Source of the DNA: Hofstenia miamia
Lineage: Eukaryota; Xenacoelomorpha; Acoela
Assembly (NCBI GenBank): GCA_004352715.1
Contig: SCFE01000029.1
Coordinates: 1,104,097-1,168,096 of the forward strand
DNA: 64,000 bases
Direction: 5' to 3'
Shown: in pieces, positions 12,421-25,744 of the stretch
Layout: every line of letters starts with the position of its first letter
Position numbering within the stretch: the first letter of the stretch is position 1
Translations under genes and position numbers: made by a program
The notes under the pieces: generated by a model
The model's database searches: none
Seen by the model: the letters and a program-made list of their open reading frames with translations, nothing else
What the model was told of the DNA's origin: nothing

Positions 12421-14320
12421 TTTGCTATGCCACTTTATTGGGCTTAAGTATACCTATAACAGTTCTTTACGCATTCTAGAGTTAGGCTTAAATTGAACAA
12501 CATTTTAATGCTTGATTCGCTTAAATAAATGTGGACATAATCCATAATTCAATATTTTGGTTCCAGTTCATTTAAAATCTGTTGCTGAGCAATATATTTT
12601 ATGGGCTCTTCAAAACCTTGCTAAGAAAGTCTTCACTCTTTTGTAAAAGTTGTTCCTAATATTCACTAAAATATTTAGAGTGATTATTATTCCAAAAATA
12701 TGTAAGATAATTTTGTTTAATGAAAGCAATCTTAAATTGTGAAACAATTTTCTTACTCTTAATAACACTTGGTGTAGAAATTAATCCAGATTCTTAATGT
12801 TTTTAATATTTACATATTTGAAAGAGAGACAATTAATCAGAGCTCGCAATTCCTTGAAATCAATAAACGAAAATAATCAAAATCTCTCAAGTAAATTACA
12901 AGGAGTGCTTAATACAACAGGAGGGACAACCATTCATTCATTGATTGAGATAAAATCAAAGAGCTTTAACATGCGTGTGTACTAAAAAGAAGTAAAAAAG
13001 CAAGAGAAACACAATAAAACAATGAAAATTAACTGTATGCCTTAATAGCATGTTTTTGATGATAACAGAGTGTGCACAAGAAAAGTATACGCTAGCTTTT
13101 GATGAAAATTTACAAAAATCATAATCGTAATTGTGTTCAAATCACTTGCAGTAGAATTGATATCAGGAAGAGGGCAATAAGATTAACATAATGAAGTAAA
13201 TTTATAGAATTCATCAGAAGGATTCTGGAAACGTCCTCGATTTAAAGGTTCCCTGAATTCATTAACCGGGGACTAGAAATTCTTGTAGTACTTTGATGCA
13301 AGTGTATAACCAGCTATGTAAAATCCAATTTTCTGTTCATAAGAAATTAGTGTGTTTAAGCCAAATCATGTAAATTTCCAATAGCTCAGCAGTGTGGCAT
13401 GATGAAGTTAATTTTAAACTTAATTCAAACCATCATCATCTGATTCCAAGTGAGTTTGCTAATTCCCATTCAATTAGTAGGATGCTAAATAGAGATACTG
13501 AGTTATTATTTTAAAGGTGTCTACAACATACTTTTTCATAAACACTATTCCGTATTAATCTGTGAAAAAAATCATGAACACATAGCTACACATATCTGGC
13601 ATAATTAAAACCAGTGAAATCGTATTAAAAACCTGACTGTAAAGATTGCTTAATTGAACAATTGAATTATCTGTATAAAAAATGAAAAAAAAAGTTAAAT
13701 TTTTTTTGAAATAATTGTTACCATGTTCAGTTTTTCAAATCATTAATTTGTTTTCAGGACAGGTCCCCTAATATTTGTAGGACTGAACTGGGTTAGTCAT
13801 TAATTTGCACTGATATTTTTACTTTTTAGGATAGCTGTCAAAATTGACCAATACAATACTCAAAAATTTTGAGGTTCAAGTTTTAAATTTTTCTTTTAGA
13901 TTTGATTACAAATATAAGATACCGTCCCAATATTAATCTAATATAATTTTTAATTTCCAGTCGGTTTTCTAATGCTTTTGGTAGATTTTAGACTCTAAAT
14001 TTTGTTCGCTTGTATATATTTAATGGAAAAGCGGATTTCGGGGTGTGTAGAGCAGTCGGGTTTGGTCACACAATATATTCCTAACTTTTGCTAAATATTG
14101 AATTTTTAGAACGTAAGCGAATGAAACTTTCATCATAACTCAAACTTCACTTTTTCAACGTGAAGTAAACTACAAAACTGTTAAGCACCCAGCTCCAAGC
14201 AAAACTTCGATGTAAAACTATAATTGTAGGTAAAGTTAAAGGAATAAAATAAATACGAACCTTAACTTTGTTTGGCAAAGCCTTGATTCATCTGTCTTTC
14301 ATATGTATTTATATTGTCGT

Positions 14321-14322
<2 letters not shown>
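12421..14322. other. No gene seen
   Basis: AT-rich sequence with a short ORF at 12797-12985 that shows no motif. I see no convincing exon, transposon protein or terminal repeat in this stretch. Confidence 0.45.
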
Positions 14323-14406
<84 letters not shown>

Positions 14407-14408
<2 letters not shown>

Positions 14409-15306
14409 TTCATTAAATAATGCCTCGGACTAACTAAGAAAGAAGCACAGCACAAAGATCACAACAATTTTTATTGAATTGCATTAAATACTAGTTCGAA
14501 AAACTTATGTAATTATTTTTTAACATAAGTACCATTGACAGTAATCAGCTTATTCCATCAAATAAGCAATTCTTGAAATTCATCAGCCAAACATTTTCCA
14601 GGGAGCTGGGCAAACCACTTTCACACAAATTGCTGGAGTGCAGATGATGTTTCAAAATGAGTCCAAGTAATGCTTTCTTCATGTACTTGAATAAGAAGTA
14701 ATGGCTGATGTTCGGTGGGTGTTTTAGAAGTGTAAGACCCTTTCTTTTTGTTGAAATTGTGTAATGTTATTTGCATGGATGGGATCACTACAAACAAGGA
14801 ACCAAGTTGGAACAGTTCTTGATTTCTGTTGCTTCTTACGGTATTCCTCAACCAATTTGGCATTGTATTGGCCATTTATTGTTTGTCCATTAGGCAAGAA
14901 GTTTAAGTGATTGATTCTACCTTTATCCTAAAACACTGAAAGCATGATTTGTTTTTGATGTGAGGTTCCACTTCTAACCTTCAAAGGAGGTTTCTCTTCT
15001 TTATGTCTCCATTCAAGTAAGTATAATGAAAGAGATGTCTCGTCCTCATTAACAATATTAAATATAAAGCATCACCATGATTTAAGCGATTGCAAATTTG
15101 ATATAGACTTTTATCACAATTCCGTAGTCTAGCTTATCCCCGTGTGACAAAAATTAAATGTGTGCGTATTATACGTATACTAAAGGCAATAATATTAATT
15201 TAATTTATGCATATAAAAAAACATAGGGTCAGTTTTCAAAAGCAATTGCTTTGATTGAATGATTATGCTTTTTTCTTAGTTAGTCCGAGGCATTATTGAA
15301 CGAACC
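14407..15306 (-). mobile_element. mariner-like transposon, internally deleted, with intact terminal repeats
   Basis: The ends are inverted repeats: 'ggttcattaaataatgcctc' at 14407 against the complement of the right end (GGTTCGTTCAATAATGCCTC), continuing 'ggactaactaagaaa' in both. The minus strand encodes a degraded transposase from the catalytic region on: NEDETSLSLYLLEWRH, GTSHQKQIMLSVF, DKGRINHLNFLPNGQTIN (the mariner DExxW and GQTxN blocks), then a C-terminal GKCLADEFQELL-like stretch. The N-terminal DNA-binding domain is missing and there are several frame changes, so it is dead. The left end directly abuts a (TA)n array, consistent with TA target preference. Confidence 0.85.
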
Positions 15307-15992
15307 AAATATATACAGTTGCGGCAAATGTTTAGCAAAAAACTACTAATTTTATCTAATCAAGAAGTTTATGGTGGATATACTTGGAATAGGACAATAC
15401 TGATCTTCCAATCGTATCCGTTCTACATTCGTTGTGTAATTGTTGTGAATCCATGCCTGTAATAATGCGTCATTTTTCATCTTGATTATGATTATGACGA
15501 TAAATCAATTGAGTGGCATCGGAAATGTCACTTTCGTTACTTTTATATGAAAGTAAGTGTGTTCATGTGCNAAATCTATTTCGCTGTAATAAATTACCAA
15601 TTTTGCATAATCAAATAATGCCCTAAATTAATACCTACGCTCTCACCTTGTGCTTCGGCAACCTCTACTGAAAAGGTTAAAGCTAAACAAAACAAATGCC
15701 CATAATTATTCAAAAACATCTCCAATTGTTCAGTAACGTTTTCATGATGAGGTTAAAGTCACATCCAGTGCAATCATATTATGGATTTGCATTCATTTAA
15801 GTTCGCAAAACTTTCTGCTAAAATTTTGCTTCAGAAAATTTTTTATTTATTTCTTATAATCCTCGCACTTCGGTCATGACATTAAAACTGTTACAAAAGT
15901 GTTTTCTACTTACGTCAAATACTTGTTATTATATAACCAAACTGATGTTACAAACTGACTATATAGTATAAGACCATAGAAATGCAAGAAAT

Positions 15993-17125
15993 ATGTCAGG
16001 AAAATACTGTGGTGTTCAACGAGAATTAAAAAAACGGAATTCTGCTGCCGAATTTGCCACCTGTTTTGAATTTTGTGGGCTTCATTTTTGCAAATGCTGC
16101 TTAGGTGCTGATTCAGTTTTTAATTTTATCAAAAATTCTAAACTTTTTTCATCATCTATATATAGATGGGAGCTACTGGTACCAACAACAGTTAAGCGAA
16201 CTGTTAAAAAGCCGTCATCAAATACGTGATGCTCAGCTCAATGCGATGCAAATGCACATTACATGAGAAATATGTTCAGCTTTGGAAAAAATGAAAATTA
16301 CAAAAGTCACGGGAAATGAGTCATTTTCACTATATTCTACAATGAAAATTTTGAAGCAGTGTTTCCATAAATGCCTTACCTATTCAATTGATTGCAAGAA
16401 GCAAATTTTTTCAATCAATACATATTCATTTTACAACCTTCGTTTTTTGTATGACAGCCTAATCTGCTTTATTAATTCAACAAGAACAAATTTTTAAGAT
16501 TGAGAAGCAAATCAAGATACTAGTAAATGACCATAGCTATTCATTCGATAAAATAAAGCAAACTCTTGTTGATACAGAAATGAGAATGGAATAATTAAGG
16601 ACATGGTTTCTCCCTATATAATTGTACGTCAGTTGTGTTGCATATTTGGAGGTAGTTCCTGACAAGATTTTTTTAAATATTGACATTATTGCATGCCAAA
16701 TTTGTTTAAAGCTACCTGCTGCTAACACTGAAGGAGGACGACATTTTTCTGTTTAAGAAAGAGCAAAAAATATTTATCGTCTTCCTTTAGTCAAGGTTAA
16801 TTGTGCGATTTATCTCATAGATATTATTTTCAAAAAGCCATAGCTGGAAAAAGTGCTCTAATAATAATAAATATTATCAATTGCAATAAATAAATAGAAA
16901 ACAGTTGTTGCATTCTTTATTGTCAGTTTAATACAAATTTATGTTATATGAAATTAGTGTATCTTATGCCATGCTTATGTATAAACATTCTATGATTATG
17001 TGGATAGTAGCAAACATTGCATAATTATTTTGAAAAATCATTATTATATTTTAATGTATTATGTAGGAGGGGCCGCGCAATTTTAAATGGCTTAAGTCCC
17101 CGCGAAGCTTAAATCCAGCTCTAGC
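15993..17125 (+). mobile_element. hAT transposon remnant (ZMYM1-like transposase)
   Basis: The first ORF reads MSGKYCGVQRELKKRN, followed by a Cys-rich stretch and FSSSIYRWELL. These are the NMSGKYxGVQ and FFSSSxxRWELL blocks of transposase-derived ZMYM1-like hAT proteins. Near 16670-16760 the C-terminal dimerisation block appears as NIDIIACQICLKLPAANTEG. Stops and frame changes interrupt it. The stretch 17068-17125 ('gaggggccgcgcaattttaa' to 'cttaaatccagctctag') looks like the 3' terminal region of such an element. The 5' end was not found, and a single N at 15571 lies upstream. Confidence 0.65.
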
Positions 17126-17218
17126 ATGGATATATTGATCATGTGAAATCATTCTCAAAAGTTAATCAATTAATTATTTCTATCAATTTAAGGTGCAGTA
17201 ATATTGAATTCAAACTAC

Positions 17219-18495
17219 TATGTATAATTGATCTCGCTTTACTTTTTACGAGTGGTTTGTAGACAAAAAGTAATTAGTTTATTTACCAGCAGAATTTCAA
17301 GGCCCATACCTAAGAAAGCAATAAAACCTTTATTGAAAAATTAGGAAAGGAAAGTCTTAAAATCCGAACTCATAAATTTGATATCATAATTTATAAATTA
17401 GTATCATATATTTTCGAAAGAGTGTAGGATTTTAAATTCTTCCACTTATAAATTTCATTTAGGAATTTTAGCGTACATCCTAGATTTTAAATGATGTGAT
17501 TATAAATTTTTACAATTTCTATAAGATCAAGTTCTAACTAAGATTATCTGATTCCTAAATATTTGACACCTCATTCATATGAATCTTGTCTTTCCATATA
17601 TAACACTAAATGATAGTTTTATCTGTACTTCAACGCATAAAATGTTTTGTAGCCTTAATATTCATTAGCATCAATAAGGAATATTTTAAAAGTTGTGGAA
17701 AATATGTAAATTCGTTTGGAAAAAATTACTGTATTCCTCAAAGATACAAACTAGGAGGGTAAAGTAAAATATATCCGACAAATAGAAGGGATTGCTTATA
17801 CTACAAACTGTAACAAGTATAATCTTGAACAAACTTGTCAAGGAAGGGTCAAAATACCTAAAGAGTGGCAATGGAAGAAATCCTTAAGTAGCTTTGAACA
17901 TGAGCATAATTCAATAATAAGTATATATGTATTCTATTTTATGGGTTCTTGAGTCATTCATAAGGCATGGAATTTATCTACAATTTAATTATCTTGCTAA
18001 TTCAATAAACTAATGTTTTAAGAAGGAATATGAATCCTACAGAAAGGCTGTAATGCAGAGTTTATGGATGTAATCAACAAAAAACAATTTTTAATGTTGT
18101 ACTAAAATTCTTGAATATAGGTTTAGTTAAAATAACTAGCAAATATAAATTTCATTCAGAATTAGTATTAATGTACTTATATGCGACAAATTACATTATG
18201 TGTATTTGGTCTAATATAATGTATAATCAAAAGAAGCTAGATTGAGAGAATGGAAATTCATGATATTGCTAAGCATTCATTCAATTACACAATGAATGGT
18301 TGTTTATGCTATGACATGACTATTACATGCATATTACATTTTAATGGGAGTGGGAGATAAAACAATGGTCGGAAATTCTATTGGGCGAATGATCTAATTG
18401 GCAAAAAGCTCACTGGATGAATTACGCACAGACCCACTTTTTCAAATAGATTTCACACTTAGCAAATAGTTAGCGATTTTGACAAACCTTAGATT

Positions 18496-18496
<1 letters not shown>
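17219..18496. repeat. Dispersed repeat, copy B (about 1.3 kb)
   Basis: Same family as 9871-12257, in the same orientation and also ending in a TA array (18497-18587). It lacks the about 1.1-kb block at 10091-11175 of copy A. Either that block is an insertion in A or it was deleted from B. Confidence 0.85.

Positions 18497-18587
<91 letters not shown>
18497..18587. repeat. (TA)n microsatellite
   Basis: Long alternating TA array closing repeat copy B. Confidence 0.95.
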
Positions 18588-18590
<3 letters not shown>

Positions 18591-18728
18591 TTAACAAAAG
18601 GCGTCAAAGTTGTTAATGAGTTGTGGTAGTTATCAATACAGGTCCGTGTAATAAGTTTTAAAATTGCTATTAAAGTCATTTATTTACATACTGTAACAAA
18701 ATATATAGGTATATATCATGTATAAATA

Positions 18729-18905
18729 GTCAGTTATCATTTTCCTTTAAATGCTCAAAGTAATCTCCATTGTTTGCTATGCATTTTCTCCAACGGTCTG
18801 GCTCTTTCTGTATACCATCATTGAGGAATTTACATGGTTTTGAGGCAAAAAAATTATTGACAACTTGCATTGTTCGCTGCTCATTTTTAAATGTTTTACC
18901 TTCCT
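18729..18905 (-). mobile_element. mariner-like transposase C-terminal fragment
   Basis: The minus strand reads NNFFASKPCKFLNDGIQKEP then DRWRKCIANNGDYFEHLKEN. This is the RWxKCIxxxGDYFE terminus shared by mariner transposases. It differs in sequence from the mariner at 14.4-15.3 kb, so it is a separate family. No terminal repeats were identified. Confidence 0.7.
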
Positions 18906-19144
18906 TTAATTACTAAATTCCTGGAATTGTTGCAACAATTACTGCAAACAATTTAATTGCAAATACCTATAAATCTGAAATCCACAATAATGAAAATCTG
19001 CCAAAACTTATTAAACGCACCTGTATTTTATAGGCTTACATCATTGTTGACAATTTCTGAGTTCTTTTTACTGGCAGGCATAATTGTTGGTACAGGAATC
19101 TATTTGTGCCCTACGTTTACAACAGGGAATTTTGAGTGAACGAA

Positions 19145-19345
19145 GCTTGAGACTTTACAGTGTTTTTTCTATGCCATTGGGATTCATCATTGGGAACTTG
19201 CCAGTAGGCTTTACATAAATCAAAACTTGAGAATAATTTAAGTTCCCTGGCATTGTAAAGAATATCATCAATTCTAGGAAAAAGATAGGAATGTTAACAG
19301 TGATGTCATTGAGTTTACAGAAATCAATACATGAACTATAGATTT
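19145..19345 (-). mobile_element. Ty3/gypsy reverse transcriptase fragment
   Basis: The minus strand reads CIDFCKLNDITVNIPIFFPR and then IDDILYNARELKLFSSFDLC and KAYWQVPNDE. This matches the VDYRKLN...YPLPRIDD...FSxLDLxxGYWQV core of Ty3/gypsy reverse transcriptase. The catalytic YVDD and everything after are absent. Degraded sequence up to about 20.1 kb on the same strand may belong to the same element, but I cannot support it domain by domain. Confidence 0.65.
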
Positions 19346-20449
19346 ATTTACTTGTGTAAAAAATCTGTAGAAATTGCGTAACGCTTTAATGTATGATGCC
19401 AATATTTAATAATTCAGTAATTGTTTTTAAAGAATCAGCCTTGCGGTATCCTTGAACACTACTAACTTGCTGTCATTTCAGTTTAGAGGATGTTTTTTTG
19501 ATGTAATGATTATTGTTTTATTTATTAATTTATTTATTTATTTATGTTTATACGCATCAATTGTATATTGTAGCAAAGCGGATAAGTGACATTTGTGTTT
19601 ACAAACGAGAAGTCAATATAACTTAGCAAACCATTGCAGACAATCTGTTCCTCTATCAATTCCTTCTCATATAAATTTTGAATGTTTTCCAATAAACGAA
19701 AGTTGCATCCGAATTATGGGAGGTTGTCCCTTATTAATGTATTGATTATAGCCTATGAAGAATGAATTTAAAATCACAACTGCAAATTTGTTGCAAGTCT
19801 ACCACAGAAAGGTCTTTGTGAGTTTTAGAACGACTAATACGAGATTCGATAATGATATCAAATGGGCCTCGGTAAGATAACAAAGAAAGAAATAGTAAAT
19901 GGTATTTTCTGCAAAGCAACTAATATCACTTAGGAGTTTGCGGAACCATTCAGAACATAGAAATTACTGTACTCAGATCTATGGTAGGTTGGCCCAGGAC
20001 TAAATAGTTCAGTGGAACTGGTACGAACATAGCACTGGATTCACTGATTTCAGAAAATTCTCTATTTATAAAATTTTTCGAATTTTAACCAAATTAGAAG
20101 TTAAAGGACGGACTAGAAAATTTTTAGATACTGATATGAGACCAAGAAAGTGTTGGTCCGGAAAACCCTTGAAATATCTTTTTATGACTCAAATATGTAA
20201 GAATGTATGTTTTTGACAAAAGTGGTTTGTTTCATGTGTTGGTAGTCGACATATACATCATGCGAGATGTGTGAAATGCATTGCATTTGTATTTAATTTC
20301 AATTGATTTGCATTGAAATCGAATTATTTTCTATATTATTGCATTAAGTGTCTAATGAGGATTTTCTATTTATTTCAGTAAGAAACTTTTGCCACAATAC
20401 CAAAATCCCATACATTTTTTGAATGTGAATGGGGTCACTTTTACAATAC

Positions 20450-21134
20450 CAGAGATGGAAGTGGGTAGATCGACCCACGGGGCAGGTCGGAGCGATTATG
20501 GGATAAGATTTTCCAAAAGTGGGTACCCTTTGGGCAAAAGTTGGGCAAAAACACTTTTTAATTAAAAAGATTGAAGTAAGAGATTGCCAAATTTAGAAAT
20601 TGTAGAAGTATTTTTTTACATTAAAGTTCTCTGCCTAATAAAATTGATTTACTTGGAAGTTTAACTCTTTTCAATGATATCAGCAAAATCATTTTGATCT
20701 GATTTGTAGTCAAAAAGCTTTGCAATTACATTGGAAGGAATGCAATTGTCCTTGTATAAATGTATTTATATAAAATATTAGCTTGATAAAAAGCCTTATA
20801 GAGTTAAAATTAGTTTCATTTTGCTATTAATAATATCATTAATATGAATTGGCATTTTAAAAATTGACATTTTAAAAAATGATTCTGTAATTTTTAGGAA
20901 GTAAGGATTCAAAATATTTGAGTAGTGATGTGCTGCAATGAAAGTTGTTATAGAGCGAATATGGAGGAATAAAAGTTCGTAAGCAGTTTTGGAGCAGAAT
21001 TTTTTAGTAGGCCAATTTGGGGCGGTAGAATATAAAACGTGGGGCAGATTTCAACACGCGTAAATGGGGCAGGGCATAAATTCTGTGGGGCGGGGCATGG
21101 CAGTTCACAAAAATCTGCCTCACGTCCATCTCTG
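20450..21134. mobile_element. hAT-type non-autonomous element (685 bp) with 8-bp target duplication
   Basis: It begins CAGAGATGGAAG and ends in the inverted TCCATCTCTG. The flanking 8-mers are tacaatac (20442-20449) and tccaatac (21135-21142), 6 of 8 identical, as expected for an aged hAT insertion. The ends are GC-rich (gggcaggtcgg, ggggcggggcatggc), in sharp contrast to the AT-rich middle. There is no transposase ORF. A 132-bp relative with the same terminus and its own 8-bp duplication lies at 38910-39041. Confidence 0.8.
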
Positions 21135-23550
21135 TCCAATACTTCTACGATTGGTGCATTTAATTTTTGTCAGTTGACTGCAATTCCAAACTTGCTTTGA
21201 ATTGGAATTAAGTTGATTTTAAGAAAACCTGCATTTCACACTTCTACAATATGCTTGAGCAATGGCAATGGACTAGGACATGCAATCCAAAAGCATTTAG
21301 CTATTTAAGAATATAGACTTTCAGATATTTAGTTTTTCTCAAAAATAGTGTGCATACTTTAATGCATAAACTGATGTTGATGATATAACAACTAGTCTCT
21401 GCCTAATCATCTCTAAATTATATAAATGTGCATTACAGTATCAGTCAATTAACGCAAAAGTTGAAATTGAAAATTCTTAGAATTTGCCATTGGGGAATGT
21501 TGGGTACAGTGAGTAAAGAGAGGAGCCATCGTTATAGTTAACTAACAGCACCATAGTTGGAATTGGGCTGGAATGGGCTAGGCTGTCCTGAGCTAGGATT
21601 GGACCCCAAGAAGCCAAAATTATCAAACCTCATAAATTTTAAGCAATGCCTTAAATTAAATGTTTGTCATTCTATTTTCAGCAAAAATTAACTAAACTCA
21701 TCACAGAACAGCAACTGGTTGGTGCTTTTCAGCATTGGCCCGCCACGGCTCATTTCTTAGAGCAACGGCTCACTCAGTGATATTTGGCAAAGCTCGGCCC
21801 TTGTTTGAAAATTACAGACAAAATTTATAGAAAGTAGGACTCTACGTGTCAATAAAAGTAGTGGTACTTGCCAAAGTTGCAACCGAGTTACATGATGTGA
21901 CACGATGACCCATGCCATCCAAATAGGATTTGACACAGTGAATAGCTGAGACCCACTAAATTTGAAAAAAATTACTTGGGGATTGCCAATTTTTGCTAAC
22001 AGCATGCTTGAACATACGAGGTGTGTTAGAAAGTAATGAGACAATGTGAGAAGCTTGCGCCATAAAAATTAAATTTTTACTTTACAGTGAAGTTCATTGC
22101 TTCCCGCAGTGCACATATAAAGCTGCAAAATGAGCACTTTATAATTTTCCTTAGATTTATCATTTATCATTTAAAATAAAAGTTTATATAAACAGTCTCA
22201 CTTCTTTTTAAACACATTTGTACATTGAATTTTAGCAGTACATAGAATTTTTTTGCAAGATAAAGTTCTACAATCACAAATAATTTTGGATTTGAAACTA
22301 AACAATCACAACAAATTTTCTATGAAGCAAATGTTCTAGCAAATACCAAATGCTAAGTTAAATTTCAAATAATTTTCTTGATTTAAATTATCAACCAGTA
22401 AAAGATTCTTTCATTTCTACAAATAAATTGTATTAAATTAATCAATTTATCCAAATGTTCATCTTGCAATATTTTCCAAATACAGAAGCAAACTAAAACC
22501 ACAATAAAAAATTGAACGTTATTAAAACTTTTTTAAGCACTCATGGGATTTGCATAATTCAATGAGTAAAATATGCATTCAAAAATCAAAGCAAAACAGG
22601 TTTTCTTCTGTACTCAACATAATTTCCTTGAAGAATGCTTTCCTTCAAAAAATTCTTTTCAGTGTGGAATCTGGTGCTAAATTTTCACGTACATGTACAT
22701 TATGCGTTTTGACAATGCAAAAACAGCAAAATCTTTAATATTTGTAAATAATCCTTTGAGTAAATAATGTTCTGAAACCCAATTATAAAATTCTGCAACA
22801 GTTGCCATGTGTCAAAATTCTGCCATTTAGCAAAGTGCCAAGTTTGTTCTTGGTAATTTTTTTCAGAACGATACTGAAATGCTGATCACATTCTTCAAAT
22901 CTGAGAGAATGCAGTCTATTTCTTGATGTTACAATGGCAAAAGTCTTGTTTTTGTAAAAAGTTCTTAAATGTTGGGAAGAATTTGTCAGTCTTCTTTTGT
23001 CTTTTCTACTTTTGCTGAAATTACTGAAAGTTTCAGCTTGTGGCCAATAGCTATTACTTGGTCAGAAAAGGAAAAATTTAAGCATTCTTATGCATTGTAA
23101 GATTTGATATATAAAATTCCAGAAAGTTATTGCTGTTAAATTTCCATTGTGAATTACAAAGTCAATAATTTGGAAGATTCATTAAGAATTAGTGTTACTA
23201 TAAATTTAGTTATGTAACAATTTGTTTTACAATAATTCCCCAAGCATCTAGGATGGCCTATTATTGTTTCCATTCCTTGTGCTTAAAATCTGAATCCAAA
23301 AATGATCCAATAACGAAGTTATTTTTAACTTATTTCAAACTTAGTTATGCAGTAAAAACTAAATCTAAGTATGTGTTGTAACAAACCAGTATTTTTGCAA
23401 AAAAAGCTGCAGTTAGTTTATACATATTCGCTTTGTATTTCAAAGAATGTTGTCAGCCAGCAGTTTTGAATTTTGTATTACAAACATATTTTAACAAATT
23501 GCACTAAAAATTTCATTATTGACTTCGGTAGAAAATATTCATTTTTCGTT
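21135..23550. other. No gene seen; scattered transposon-like ends
   Basis: A G-rich patch at 21555-21605 ('gggctggaatgggctagg') resembles one at 40655-40735. 'aggtgtgttagaaagtaatg' at about 22019 looks like a mariner terminal repeat without a visible partner. ORFs at 21757-22044 and 22550-22738 have no recognisable motif. Confidence 0.4.
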
Positions 23551-23559
23551 TTTCGACTA

Positions 23560-25175
23560 CGTACGAAATAATTAACTAAAATCCAATAAATTTAGTGGTC
23601 CATATAAAATTCTTTCCTGGATATTAAAGCAACTGACTCTGTAATTGTTGAACCTCTAAATTTCATCTTCAATGAATCCTTAAAATATAGCATCCTTCCA
23701 AATTGATTGAAACAAGCATATATTACACCAGTTTTCAAGAAGAAAGGTGTTACTTTATCTACTAATTATAGGCCGACCTCAATTACTTCGCCAATAAGTA
23801 AAATGTTCGAACGGCTTTTAAATAATCAAATTGGTGACCACCTTTCAAAACACTAGCTAATGTCAAAACACAATTTGGTTTAGTATACTACCGCAAAATT
23901 GGCGTTCATCTCTTGACTCTAACCAATTTGTTGCACTGGCCGTCTCGATCTTTCAAAAGCTTTTGACTCTATTAATTACGATATCTTATATATGAAATAT
24001 ATGAACGTAGCGTTAAATTAATATCTATAGTTATCTAACCAACAGAATTCAGTGCGTCAAATTAAATAATACTTTCTCTAATTGGCTATCTACCTTGGAC
24101 CGGTATTTCTTAACATATATGTAAACGACATCCAGCAATATGCGAATTGTAAATTGACTCAATACGCCGATGGTACATGCATTTTTATTAAATCAAGCAA
24201 TAAATGATGTAGAACAAAATTGTGAAAAATTGAGTAAATATTTTAACATGCCAAAATTAAACAACAACTGTGAAAAAAACGGAATTTTGCATCCGGATTC
24301 CCAAAGAAAATTGAATTATTATGACCTTTTTTACTTTAATTAACGCCTCAATCTCTAATAAAGAATTTTTCAAATATCTAGGCATAACTATTGACTCAAA
24401 ATTAACATGCAAGCTGCAAGTAAAAAAAACTTTAAAGCGCATGACAATGAGTATTAAAGCAATATCACACGTAGCTAAACATTTACCCTCTGCCAATATG
24501 ATTCAATTATTTCGTACTGCTTTAGTCATGAATCATCGTAATTTTGCAAATACACTTTTTAAAATTTTAATAAATCATTAATAAAAAAACTTACAATACA
24601 ATTAAAATGGACATTGAATGTTTGTCAGAAAAACTCCTCCAAAACAAAAATTTACATTTTGCTATCCATGCTGTTTCCAAATCAACTTTTGTTCTTAATA
24701 TTTTGATTAAGTTTTTTTAAAATAACAAATCAATTACCTCGTTATAATTCAATATCATTTCCAAACTTTTTTCATAAGCGCAATATAAGAACTAATCATT
24801 ATACTAGCATTAAATTTCGTAAAAAAATCAAGCAACAGTCTTTTATTAATGTTGCAATTCGCAATTGGAATCAATTACCAACTGAAAGTTAAATGATTAA
24901 GAGTGCAATTAAGCTTAAAAGAAAATTGAATACATTTATGTTGAAAGAAAAATTCATTTTGGGTAATTCATGGCTAGGATTCAAATTTTACAATAAAGAT
25001 TATACAATAACGCGCAATTAATTTCCATAGCCTGAACAGAACAGATTTTGTAGTCCTATTTTTTTTTGTAAATATAGTTATTTGTTATCATTCTTGACGC
25101 TATTCAGATAATAACCAGTTTTGTAATTGAAAATATTATCTGAATAATGAATATCTTCTTTTATCTTATCTTATT
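23560..25175 (+). mobile_element. LINE (non-LTR retrotransposon), 5'-truncated, reverse transcriptase remnants
   Basis: The reverse transcriptase blocks occur in order on the plus strand, spread over frames: AYITPVFKKKGVTLSTNYRP with TSITSPISKMFERLL (about 23700-23820), a LSKAFDSINYDIL-like block (23945-23985), DIQQYANCKLTQYADG (24130-24175, the F/YADD site with the second Asp changed to Gly), the KEFFKYLGITIDSKLTCK block (24360-24420) and the tail FINVAIRNWNQLPTE (24845-24890). It ends in 'cttttatcttatcttatt'. Multiple frameshifts and stops make it inactive. Same family as 2690-2900. Confidence 0.8.
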
Positions 25176-25590
25176 AAAGGCAGGGGCCAAACGCCAATAA
25201 TGACCGATGATTCTTTATCGCGTGGATGACATAACTTAATCATAGCAACAACATTTCGTTTCTAGGTAACTAAGGAACTGAATAATAAATATTTTCACTA
25301 AAATATACTACCGATATTTTTTAAAATAAGAAACGTATTATTGGATTTGTATTGCAAAAACGAAAAAACGAAAATAACTAATGTAATTATTTACAATACG
25401 CAATTTTTTGTGTACATCTGCTACGCACAGAAATTCTTGAATGCTGGTCCTGCAAAAAATTTAAAGGAAAATTCTTAGCAACGATCTAATAATTTATTTG
25501 TATTATTTGAAGTATATGATAAATGTAAAATATCAATATTAAAATTCACAATGATACTTTTTATTAGCTCTTTCTTAACAGTATATTCAA

Positions 25591-25744
25591 GAGCTCTAAT
25601 GAATTTAAATACAAACAAAATTTGTTTTTCAGAAACTAAGAGCTCTAATGAATTTAAATACAAACAAAATTTGTTTTTCAGAAACTAAGAGCTCTAATGA
25701 ATTTAAATACAAACAAAATTTGTTTTTCAGAAACTAAGAGCTCT
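25591..25744. repeat. Tandem repeat, 49 bp x 3
   Basis: Three identical 49-bp units (25591, 25640, 25689), each starting 'gagctctaatgaatttaaat', followed by a partial 'gagctct'. The perfect identity implies a recent origin or an assembly loop. Confidence 0.95.

Noticed and set aside
21757-22044. 95-codon minus-strand ORF next to a mariner-like terminus
   Set aside because: No transposase motif could be read; the terminus at about 22019 has no partner.
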